NCBI GenBank assembly: GCA_035538735.1 | Contig: DATLJU010000255.1 | Location: 1-34,542 of the forward strand | Length of the DNA: 34,542 nt | DNA from: Anaeromyxobacter_A sp035538735 | Lineage (GTDB): Bacteria > Myxococcota > Myxococcia > Myxococcales > Anaeromyxobacteraceae | Reading direction: 5' to 3' | Shown: in pieces, positions 16,488 to 23,378 of the stretch | Layout: each line of letters begins with the position of its first letter | How positions within the stretch are numbered: position 1 is the first letter of the stretch | Program-made: the position numbers and the translations under genes | Notes under the pieces: model-generated | Told to the model about the DNA's origin: nothing | Databases searched by the model: none | Seen by the model: only the letters and a program-made list of their open reading frames with translations

Positions 16488-17317
16488 GCACGCGCGCGCG
16501 GGGTCGCGGGCCGGGCTGGGTGGCCGGGGCGGCGGCCATCGTGCTCTGGGCGCTCCTGCCGGTGGCGTGGATCGTCTCGCTCTCGCTCAGGCCCGGCCCG
16601 GAGCTGCGCAGCGGCCGCTTCTTGCCGTCGACCTTCACGCTCGAGCACTACCGGACCGTCTTCGCGACCCCGCTCTTCACGCATGCGCTGCGCAACTCGG
16701 TGGGGATCGCTCTCGTCGCGACCGCGCTCTCCGTGACGCTGGCGACGCTCGCCGCCTACGCCATCGCTCGGCTCGAGTTTCGCGGCAAGCGGCTCGTCCT
16801 CGCCACCGCGCTCGCCATCGCCATGTTCCCGGTGGTGTCGCTGGTCGGGCCACTCTTCGATCTGTGGCGGAAGGTCGGGCTGTACGATACCTGGCCCGGG
16901 CTCATCCTGCCCGACCTCTCCTTCACCCTGCCGCTCTCGCTGTGGGTCCTCGCCTCGTTCCTCCACGAGATCCCGTGGGAGCTGGAACAGGCGGCGCTCA
17001 TGGACGGCGCGACGCCCTGGCAGGCGTTCCGGAAGGTGATCGTCCCGCTCGCCGCGCCGGGGGTCTTCACGGCCGCCATCCTCACCTTCTTCTTCGCCTG
17101 GAACGACTTCGTCTTCGGCATCTCGCTCACCTCCACCGACCGCGCTCGCACCGTGCCGGCCGCGCTGGCCTTCTTCACCGGGGCCTCGCAGTTCGAGCAG
17201 CCCGCCGGCCCCATCTCGGCGGCGGCGGTGGTGGTGACGGTGCCGGTGGTGGTGCTCGTTCTCCTCTTCCAGCGGCGCATCGTGGCCGGCCTGACCGCCG
17301 GCGCGGTGAAGGGCTGA
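16484..17317 (+). CDS. Sugar ABC transporter permease 2 (MalG-type)
   Basis: A 277-residue permease with six predicted helices, EAA loop ELEQAALMDGATPWQAFRKV and the typical MalG-like features RPGPELRSGRFLPSTFTLEHY and FFFAWNDFVFGISLT. It starts at GTG 16484, overlapping the permease 1 stop. It pairs with permease 1 to form the channel, and the ATPase gene starts 5 nt downstream. Confidence 0.9.
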   Translation: MSTRARGRGPGWVAGAAAIVLWALLPVAWIVSLSLRPGPELRSGRFLPSTFTLEHYRTVFATPLFTHALRNSVGIALVATALSVTLATLAAYAIARLEFRGKRLVLATALAIAMFPVVSLVGPLFDLWRKVGLYDTWPGLILPDLSFTLPLSLWVLASFLHEIPWELEQAALMDGATPWQAFRKVIVPLAAPGVFTAAILTFFFAWNDFVFGISLTSTDRARTVPAALAFFTGASQFEQPAGPISAAAVVVTVPVVVLVLLFQRRIVAGLTAGAVKG

Positions 17318-17322
17318 CCCCC

Positions 17323-18510
17323 ATGGCGACGCTGACGCTGCGTCAACTGACGAAGCGCTACCCCGGCGGCGCGACCGGGGTGGACGGGGTGAGCCTCGAG
17401 GTCCAGGACGGCGAGCTGCTCATCCTGGTGGGGCCCTCCGGCTGCGGAAAGTCGACCCTGCTCCGCATGATCGCGGGGCTGGAGGACATCTCGTCCGGCG
17501 AGCTCCTCATCGACGGCGAGCGCGCGAACGAGCAGACGCCGCGCGAGCGCGGCCTCGCCATGGTGTTCCAGAGCTACGCGCTCTACCCGCACCTGACGGC
17601 CTTCGAGAACATCGCCTTCCCGCTCCGCATCGCCGGCCGCCCGGAGGCGGAGATCCGGCGCCGGGTCGAGGAGACGGCGCGGCTCCTCGATCTCGGAGAG
17701 CTCCTGGCCCGCCGCCCGAGCCAGCTCTCGGGCGGTCAGCGGCAGCGGGTCGCGATGGGGCGCGCCATCGTGCGCGAGGCGCGTGCCTTCCTCTTCGACG
17801 AACCACTCTCGAACCTCGACGCGAAGCTGCGCGGGCAGATGCGGACCGAGATCGCTCGCCTGCAGCGCCGGCTCGGCGTCACCACCGTCTATGTCACGCA
17901 CGACCAGACCGAGGCCCTGACGCTCGGGGACCGGGTGGCGGTGCTGCGGCGGGGTACCGTCCAGCAGGTGGCCACGCCACGCGAGCTTTACGAGCACCCG
18001 GCGAACATCTTCGTGGCCGGCTTCATCGGCTCGCCCCCCATGAACTTCCTGCCGGCGCGGCCGGAGGGCGGGGAGCTGGTCCTGCCCTTCGCTCGCGTCG
18101 CGCTCGCGCCGGAGGTGGCGCCGCGGCTCGGCGCGGGGGCGCTCGTCGTGGCCGGCCTCCGCCCCGAGCACTTCGAGGACGCGGCGCTCGTCCCCGCGGA
18201 GGCGCGCGGGCGGGGCCTGATCTTCCGGGCCCGGGTGGACGCGACCGAATGGCTCGGGAGCGAGCAGTTCGCCTACCTGCGGTTGGACGTGCCGCCGGCG
18301 GAGGCTGTCCAGCTGAGGAGCCTCGCCCGCGAGCAGGACACCGAGGTCCTCCGCCCGCAGCTCGTCGTCTCGCTCGATCCGGCGAGCCGGCTCCGAGCCG
18401 GCGCCGAGGCCGAGCTCTGGCTCGACCCGCGGCGGATGCAGCTCTTCGATCCGGAGAGCGGGGAGAACCTGTCGGCAAGCTCGGCGCGCGCGGGGACCTC
18501 ATCGGCGTAG
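17323..18510 (+). CDS. Sugar ABC transporter ATPase (MalK/UgpC-type)
   Basis: A 395-residue ATPase. Walker A is GPSGCGKST, the Q-loop is VFQSYALYPHLT, the signature is LSGGQRQRVAMGRA, Walker B is AFLFDEPLSNLD and the switch His is in YVTHDQTEA. The C-terminal 140 residues form the TOBE/OB regulatory region seen in MalK-type subunits (FIGSPPMNFLPA, then VVAGLRPEHFED). It would power the two permeases encoded just before it. Its stop codon TAG (18508-18510) is the first three bases of a truncated copy of the repeat element. Confidence 0.92.
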   Translation: MATLTLRQLTKRYPGGATGVDGVSLEVQDGELLILVGPSGCGKSTLLRMIAGLEDISSGELLIDGERANEQTPRERGLAMVFQSYALYPHLTAFENIAFPLRIAGRPEAEIRRRVEETARLLDLGELLARRPSQLSGGQRQRVAMGRAIVREARAFLFDEPLSNLDAKLRGQMRTEIARLQRRLGVTTVYVTHDQTEALTLGDRVAVLRRGTVQQVATPRELYEHPANIFVAGFIGSPPMNFLPARPEGGELVLPFARVALAPEVAPRLGAGALVVAGLRPEHFEDAALVPAEARGRGLIFRARVDATEWLGSEQFAYLRLDVPPAEAVQLRSLAREQDTEVLRPQLVVSLDPASRLRAGAEAELWLDPRRMQLFDPESGENLSASSARAGTSSA

Positions 18511-18540
18511 TGCCCTATACCTTCTCCAACGCGCGCCACT
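18508..18540 (+). repeat. Deleted remnant (copy C) of the four-hairpin repeat
   Basis: This 33-nt stretch joins the two ends of the element found at 19316-19520 and 21282-21528. It begins TAGTGCC like copy B and ends with ACCTTCTCC plus ACGCGCGCCACT, matching the 3' end of copy A except for one base. The interior (hairpins I to III and the left arm of IV) is missing. The TAG is the stop codon of the sugar ABC ATPase gene. Confidence 0.7.
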
Positions 18541-18556
18541 GGCCTAATCTTCGGAC

Positions 18557-19339
18557 GTGCTCTCGCTCTCTCCCGCGGCCGCCCTGCTCCTCGCCGCGCT
18601 CGCCGCCGCGGACGCGCCCCGCCCGCTCGCGGTCGCCGCCGCCGCGAACTTGAAGCCGGCGCTCGACGAGCTTGCGGCGACGTTCCGTGAACAGCACCCG
18701 GAGACCGACGTGCGCGCCACCTACGGCGCCTCCGGCTTGCTGTTCACCCAGATCGCGAACGGGGCACCCTTCGACGTCTTCCTGTCGGCGGACGCCGAGT
18801 ACCCAGCGCAGGCGGTCGCGCGCGGGCTCGCCGCCGGTGACGCTTTCACCTACGCGCTGGGCGAGCTCGTCGTGTGGGTCCCCGCGGGCTCGCGGCTCGA
18901 TCTCGCGCGGCGCGGACTGTCCGCGCTCTCGGACCCGGGCGTCGAGCGGATCGCGTTGCCGAACCCGGAGACCGCCCCCTACGGCCGCGCCGCGCGAGAG
19001 GCGCTCGTGCGGGAGGGGCTGTGGGAGATCGCGAGGCCGCGGCTCGTCATCGGCCAGAGCGTGTCGCAGGCGGCCAGCTTCGCCGCCAGCGGCAACGCCC
19101 AGGCGGCGTTCCTGCCCCGATCGCTTGCCGCCGCGGCGCCGCTCTCGACGACCGGCCGGTTCTGGACGGTCCCGGAGGCGAGCCACGCCCCCATCGTGCA
19201 GGCCGGGGTCGTCCTCACGTCCGCGCGCCAGCCCGAGCTCGCGCGGGCGTTCGCCGCGTTCCTCGCCTCGGACGGCGCCCGGGCGATCCTGGCGCGGCAT
19301 GGCTACCGGCCCCCGAGTGCCGCTCCGCAGAAGCGATGA
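18557..19339 (+). CDS. modA: Molybdate ABC transporter substrate-binding protein
   Basis: A 260-residue periplasmic protein starting at GTG 18557 with signal peptide SLSPAAALLLAALAAADA. It has the ModA features VAAAANLKPALDELAATF, YGASGLLFTQIANGAPFDVF, LSADAEYP, LPNPETAPYGRAAREAL and GQSVSQAASFAASGNAQAAF. It binds molybdate or tungstate for the ModB/ModC importer that follows. Its last seven codons (SAAPQKR) and stop lie inside repeat copy A, so the C-terminal tail may come from the repeat. It is separated from modB by the rest of the repeat (about 190 nt), unlike the tight overlap of modB and modC. Confidence 0.92.
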   Translation: MLSLSPAAALLLAALAAADAPRPLAVAAAANLKPALDELAATFREQHPETDVRATYGASGLLFTQIANGAPFDVFLSADAEYPAQAVARGLAAGDAFTYALGELVVWVPAGSRLDLARRGLSALSDPGVERIALPNPETAPYGRAAREALVREGLWEIARPRLVIGQSVSQAASFAASGNAQAAFLPRSLAAAAPLSTTGRFWTVPEASHAPIVQAGVVLTSARQPELARAFAAFLASDGARAILARHGYRPPSAAPQKR

Positions 19340-19520
19340 TCCGGTTAACCACAAGCATGCTCCGCGGCACTTCGCGGGGAAGGCTCCGTGCCTTGCAGGA
19401 AAGCCGCAAGGCACGGGCCCTCCCCGCGTGCCCTACCGGGGGAGGCGGACCGCCGCCTCCCCCGAACCCCCACCCGGGTGGCGCGCGCACGATGGGCTCA
19501 CCTTCTCCGACGCGCGCCAC
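19316..19520 (+). repeat. Four-hairpin structured repeat, copy A (modA-modB junction)
   Basis: Four inverted repeats follow one another. I: AGTGCCGC (19316-19323) with GCGGCACT (19364-19371), 40-nt loop. II: CCGTGCCTTG (19386-19395) with CAAGGCACGG (19407-19416), 11-nt loop. III: CGGGGGAGGCGG (19437-19448) with CCGCCTCCCCCG (19453-19464), 4-nt loop. IV: GTGGCGCGCG (19478-19487) with CGCGCGCCAC (19511-19520), 23-nt loop. All stems are perfect. The element starts inside the modA coding end and finishes directly before the GAGG of modB. CCTCCCC (19419-19425) could alternatively pair with the left arm of III. Copy B has the same layout. Confidence 0.85.
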
Positions 19521-19530
19521 GAGGTGACGG

Positions 19531-20196
19531 TTGGATCTCGCCGCCCTCCGCCTCAGCTTCGCCCTCGCCGCGCTGACCACGGTCGCCCTGCTCGCGCTGG
19601 GGCTTCCGCTGGCGCAATGGCTCGCCACCTCGCGGAGCCGCGCGCGGCCGGTGGTGGAGGCGGTGGTGTCGCTGCCGCTGGTCCTGCCCCCGACGGTGCT
19701 CGGCTTCTATCTCCTGGTGGCGTTCGCGCCTCGCGCCCCGCTCGGCCGAGGCTTCGCAGCGCTGCTCGGACACCCGCTCGCCTTCAGCTTCGAGGGGCTC
19801 CTCCTCGCCTCGGTCCTCTACAGTTTGCCCTTCGCGGTGCAGCCATTCGCGGCGGCGCTGTCGAGGGTCGACCCCCGGCTGGTGGAGGCGTCGTACGCGC
19901 TCGGCGCCGGGCGCCTCGAGACCTTCTTCCGCGTCTCGCTCCCCCTGGCGCGGCCCGGCGTGGTGGCCGGAGCCGTGCTCGCCTTCGCTCACACGATCGG
20001 TGAATTCGGCGTCGTGCTCATGGTGGGAGGCAACGTGCCGGGCCAGACGCGCACGCTCTCGATCGCGCTCTTCGACGCGGTCGAGCAGCTCGACTGGGCC
20101 GCGGCACACCGCACCTCGCTCGTCCTGCTCGCCCTCTCCTTCGCAGCGCTCGTCGCGACGCACGCGCTGCAGCCGCGGAGCTCGACCTCGCGATGA
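19531..20196 (+). CDS. modB: Molybdate ABC transporter permease
   Basis: A 221-residue inner-membrane permease with about five helices. Typical ModB segments are SLPLVLPPTVLGFYLLVAF, SLPFAVQPFAAAL, the docking loop DPRLVEASYALGAGRLETFF and AFAHTIGEFGVVLMVGGN, where the last contains the conserved GEFG. It starts at TTG 19531 with GAGG at 19521-19524. The ribosome site begins at the base after hairpin IV of repeat copy A, so folding there could affect initiation. Its stop overlaps modC (ATGA). Confidence 0.92.
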   Translation: MDLAALRLSFALAALTTVALLALGLPLAQWLATSRSRARPVVEAVVSLPLVLPPTVLGFYLLVAFAPRAPLGRGFAALLGHPLAFSFEGLLLASVLYSLPFAVQPFAAALSRVDPRLVEASYALGAGRLETFFRVSLPLARPGVVAGAVLAFAHTIGEFGVVLMVGGNVPGQTRTLSIALFDAVEQLDWAAAHRTSLVLLALSFAALVATHALQPRSSTSR

Positions 20197-21284
20197 GCGC
20201 GCTCGAGGTCGATCTGGAGCGGCGGTTCGCGGGCGGCCCGGCGGTGCGAGCGCGCCTGACGCTGCCGCTCGGCGAGGCCCCGGTCACGGTGCTGTTCGGC
20301 CCCTCCGGCGCGGGCAAGACGACGATCCTGCGCTGCCTGGCCGGGCTCGAGCGCCCCGACGCAGGCACGATCCGCTTCGGAGGCGAGACCTGGTTCGACT
20401 CCGCCGCGGAGGTCGATCTCCCGCCGGGGCGCCGCCGGGTCGGCCTGCTCTTCCAGGACCACGCGCTCTTCCCACACCTCACCGTGGAGGAGAACGTCGG
20501 GTACGGCGTGCGCGGCGTCGATCGCGCGGAGCGGGCGCAGCAGGTCGCGGCGGTGGCGTCGCGGCTCGGGATCGCGGCGCTCCTCCCGCGCCGCCCCGGC
20601 CAGCTCTCGGGCGGGGAGCGCCAGCGCGTCGCGCTTGCGCGCGCGCTCGCGGCGCGCCCTCGGCTGCTGCTGCTCGACGAGCCGCTCTCCTCGCTCGACA
20701 CGCCCACCCGCGAAGCGCTCCGCGGCGAGCTGCGGGGGACGCTGGAGCGCGCCGGGCTGCCCTCGATCGTGGTGACCCACGACCGCGTCGAAGCGCTCGC
20801 GCTGGGCGATCGGCTGGCGGTGCTGGCCGACGGCGCGGTGCGACAGGTGGGGCCGGTGCACGAGGTCTTCAGCGCGCCGGCCGACCTGGTCGTGGCGCGC
20901 GTGGTCGGGACGGAGAACGTCCTGCCGGCGCGGGTGATCGACCGGCGGGACGGGCTGGCGCGGGTCGAGGTGGGGAAGGCGGTCCTGTGGGCGCTCGATC
21001 CCGGGCACGCCGGCGAGCCCGAGGCCTACGCCTGCGTGCGCGCCGAGGACGTCGTGCTGGAGGCGGCGCCCGCCGCGGCGACGAGCGCGCGCAACGAGCT
21101 CTCCGGCGCGGTGGTGTCGGTCGCCGCCGAGGGGCCGCTGGTGCGCGCGACCCTCGACTGCGGTTTCCGCCTGGTGGCGCTCGTCACGCGGGACAGCGCG
21201 GAACGGCTGGGAGTCGCCCCGGGCCGCGCGCTGGCGGCTCTGATCAAGGCACAGGCGATCCGGATCGTCCTGCGCTCGCGCTAG
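20193..21284 (+). CDS. modC: Molybdate ABC transporter ATPase
   Basis: A 363-residue ATPase: Walker A GPSGAGKTT, Q-loop LLFQDHALFPHLT, signature LSGGERQRVALARA, Walker B LLLLDEPLSSLD and switch VVTHDRVEA. The last 70 residues (ARNELSGAVVSVAAEGPLVR, then GFRLVALVTRDSAERLG) form the Mop/TOBE domain that binds molybdate in ModC. It starts at ATG 20193 overlapping the modB stop. Its own stop TAG (21282-21284) is formed by the first bases of repeat copy B. Confidence 0.93.
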   Translation: MSALEVDLERRFAGGPAVRARLTLPLGEAPVTVLFGPSGAGKTTILRCLAGLERPDAGTIRFGGETWFDSAAEVDLPPGRRRVGLLFQDHALFPHLTVEENVGYGVRGVDRAERAQQVAAVASRLGIAALLPRRPGQLSGGERQRVALARALAARPRLLLLDEPLSSLDTPTREALRGELRGTLERAGLPSIVVTHDRVEALALGDRLAVLADGAVRQVGPVHEVFSAPADLVVARVVGTENVLPARVIDRRDGLARVEVGKAVLWALDPGHAGEPEAYACVRAEDVVLEAAPAAATSARNELSGAVVSVAAEGPLVRATLDCGFRLVALVTRDSAERLGVAPGRALAALIKAQAIRIVLRSR

Positions 21285-21528
21285 TGCCGCTCCGCAGGAG
21301 TGAAGAGCCAGTTCACTGTAGGTCTGCTCCGCGGCACTTCGCGAAGAAGGCTCCGGGGCTTGCAGGAAAGCCGCAAGCCCCGGGCCCTCCCCGCGGGCCC
21401 TACCGGGGGAGGCGGGGTCGACCCATCGGCGCGATCGATCGTCGCGCGCCGATGGGTGCCCCGTCCCCCGAACCCCCACCCGCGTGGCGCGCGCACCGTG
21501 GGGTCACTTCTTCCGACGCGCGCCACTA
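21282..21528 (+). repeat. Four-hairpin structured repeat, copy B (after modC)
   Basis: Same four-stem layout as copy A, bounded by TAGTG and CACTA. I: AGTGCCGC (21283-21290) with GCGGCACT (21331-21338), again a 40-nt loop. II: CCGGGGCTTG (21353-21362) with CAAGCCCCGG (21374-21383); against copy A two base pairs changed on both sides. III: 21404-21470, a long stem with the same CGGGGGA/TCCCCCG base, an extra GGGG/CCCC pairing and an extra 13-bp inner stem (ACCCATCGGCGCG, 21421-21433, with 21445-21457). IV: GTGGCGCGCG (21484-21493) with CGCGCGCCAC (21517-21526), 23-nt loop. It fills the whole gap between modC and the convergent gene and supplies the TAG stop of each. Confidence 0.85.
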
Positions 21529-21945
21529 GCGCGCTGCCGCCTCGGCGCCCGTCTCGCCGCCGACGCGCCCCGCGGCGCGCTCGAGCGCGCTCGAGAGCGC
21601 GTGCACCGCCGAGCGGGACCGTCCGAGCGTGACCGCCGCGGCGTCGACGGGCAGGCGATCGATCTCGCGGAGCCGCTCGCGGGCGCGCTTCCCGAGGGTC
21701 GCGGTCGCCTCGTGCGCGACGCCCTCGAGCTCCTTGGCGAGCGCCGAGAGACTCCAGTCGCGCGCGGCGAGCGCCTCGAGCCGGCGATCGAAGGAGCGGA
21801 GGCCGGCGGTTCCGGACGCGAGGAGGTGCGCGACGCGCTTGCGCGCGCGGACCTTCACCTCCGGCCGGGCCTCGGGCGGGGCCGGGACGGGGGTGGGAAC
21901 GGGGGTGGAGTGCGGGGGTGAGGCGCTGTTCAGGGACGGCGACAT
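21526..21945 (-). CDS. Small helical protein of unknown function
   Basis: A 139-residue protein with no family I recognise. A Pro/Val/Thr-rich lead (HSTPVPTPVPAPPEARPE) precedes about 100 residues rich in Ala, Arg and Leu with heptad-like hydrophobic spacing (LRSFDRRLEALAARDWSLSA, then LEGVAHEATATLGKRARERL), so a helical bundle or coiled coil is likely; phasin-like proteins look similar. No signal peptide or membrane segment. ATG 21945 was chosen for its GAGG 7 nt upstream; TTG 21969 is possible. Its stop (TAG, 21526-21528) comes from the end of repeat copy B. Confidence 0.6.
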   Translation of the reverse strand: MSPSLNSASPPHSTPVPTPVPAPPEARPEVKVRARKRVAHLLASGTAGLRSFDRRLEALAARDWSLSALAKELEGVAHEATATLGKRARERLREIDRLPVDAAAVTLGRSRSAVHALSSALERAAGRVGGETGAEAAAR

Positions 21946-21985
21946 CGGTGGACCTCGCTGGTGGGACAATCGGTGAGGGTTGTAG

Positions 21986-22006
21986 GGCGGGGGCTCGTCC
22001 CCCGCC
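21986..22006. terminator. Hairpin between the GT4 gene and the small gene
   Basis: GGCGGGGG and CCCCCGCC form an 8-bp stem with a 5-nt loop. It lies downstream of the GT4 gene (minus, ends 22150) and upstream of the small gene start (21945). There is no T-run, so termination is only suggested by position. Confidence 0.35.
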
Positions 22007-22149
22007 GGCCGTGGCGGGCGGGGACCTCGAGTCTGCGCCTAACGCGGTACCGGTCCAATTCCCTCGTCGGGTCGCGTCGCGAGAGCACCCGCGAACGCCG
22101 CGCGCCTCGTCCGGTGCGACGCTGCGACGCACCCGTCGCGCGAGACCGA

Positions 22150-23337
22150 TCAGACGCCGGCCGCGGCCGCAGGCGATCCGCGGGCGCGCTCCGCCGCGTG
22201 GCGCTCGATGACGTCGAGCATGAGCCGCACCGCGCGGTCCCAGCCGAAGCGCTCCGCCGCGCGCCGCTGGCCCGCGTCGCCCATGGAGCGCGCCCGCGCC
22301 GGATCGCCGATGAGAGCGAGCATGGCCGCCGCCAGCGCCTCGCGATCCCTCACCGGCACGAGCAGGCCGGTCTCGCCCTCGGCGACGATCTCGGGGATGG
22401 CCTCGATGCGCGTGCCGATGCACGGCAGGCCGTGGCTCATCGCCTCGAGGAACGAGAGGCCGAACGCCTCGCGCAGGGTCGGCAGCACGAACACCGCCGC
22501 TCGCGCGTACAGGGGCGCGAGCTCGCCGGGCGTCCGCAGACCGAGCAGACGGACCCCGGTTGGCGAGCGAGCGGGCTGCCGCCCGCCCACCATCCAGAGC
22601 TCTGCGTCGGCGTGCCGCGCGCGCACGGTCGCGAACGCATCGAGCGTCTCCGGGCCACCCTTGGCGACGAAGTTGCGCCCCACGAAGAGGAACGCCTTCT
22701 CGCGCGGTCGCGCCGGCGCTTGCGGCACCACGTTCGCGCCCGCCCCCACGATGTGCACCTTCTCCGGAGGGACGGCGTAATCCGCGAGGAGCGACCGCCG
22801 GACGTTCTCGCTCATGACGAAGATCGCGCCGGCCCGCTGGTAGACGAGCACCTCGCGACGCCGCCACCCCTCCTCGAAGGGGATGGGAGGATCGATCCCG
22901 GGGAGCGAATCGTATCGCTCGTTCAGGGCGCGGGTGTGATCGCAGTACAGGTAGTAGGGGGGATGCCGCCCGTGCTCCAGATCCTTCACCGGGGCGAACA
23001 GGACGCCCGATTGCAGGACGACGTCCGGGGTCTCCGCGGCGACCGCTCGCTCGCAGCGGGCGGTCAGGCGGTCGAAGGCGACCGTGGTGTGGACGTACCA
23101 GGCCTTCCAGTGCCGCCGGAAGCGCGCCATCGCCGCCGCCGTGGCGATCACCGGGTCGACCCGGAAGTTCGGCACCTTGATCGAGCCGATCCGCCGCTTG
23201 TAGAGGAACCCCGCGACGGGGTCGTAGATTCGCACCTCGTGCCCCGCGCGGCGGAGCCGCAGCAGCACGGCGTCGGTCACCCCGGACTGGGAGCCATAAT
23301 TGATGTAGAGAATTCGGAGGGGCATCCGAAGAGGCAT
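22150..23337 (-). CDS. Glycosyltransferase, GT4 family
   Basis: A 395-residue GT-B fold enzyme. The N-terminus (LRILYINYGSQSGVTDAVLL) is the acceptor-domain first strand and loop. The C-terminal half has FLFVGRNFVAKGGPETLDAF, ARAAVFVLPTLREAFGLSF and EAMSHGLPCIGTRIEAIPE, matching the GT4 nucleotide-sugar site with its E-x7-E motif (EAFGLSFLE). It transfers a sugar from an activated donor; donor and acceptor are unknown. No membrane segment. Two in-frame ATGs 12 nt apart (23337 and 23325) come from a short tandem duplication that repeats M-P-L-R. Neither has a strong ribosome site. It is divergent from the kinase at 23379. Confidence 0.85.
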   Translation of the reverse strand: MPLRMPLRILYINYGSQSGVTDAVLLRLRRAGHEVRIYDPVAGFLYKRRIGSIKVPNFRVDPVIATAAAMARFRRHWKAWYVHTTVAFDRLTARCERAVAAETPDVVLQSGVLFAPVKDLEHGRHPPYYLYCDHTRALNERYDSLPGIDPPIPFEEGWRRREVLVYQRAGAIFVMSENVRRSLLADYAVPPEKVHIVGAGANVVPQAPARPREKAFLFVGRNFVAKGGPETLDAFATVRARHADAELWMVGGRQPARSPTGVRLLGLRTPGELAPLYARAAVFVLPTLREAFGLSFLEAMSHGLPCIGTRIEAIPEIVAEGETGLLVPVRDREALAAAMLALIGDPARARSMGDAGQRRAAERFGWDRAVRLMLDVIERHAAERARGSPAAAAGV

Positions 23338-23378
23338 CCGCTGAGGGAGAATGTAGGCTCCGGAGGGCCCAGCCGTGA

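Noticed and set aside
18541..18556. TAATCT as a -10 box for modA
   Set aside because: It lies only 7 nt before the GTG, would need a leaderless start, and has no convincing -35 partner.
21896..21925. Short GGGGGTG direct repeats in the small minus-strand gene
   Set aside because: They simply encode the Pro-Thr-Pro-Val lead of the protein and do not extend outside it.
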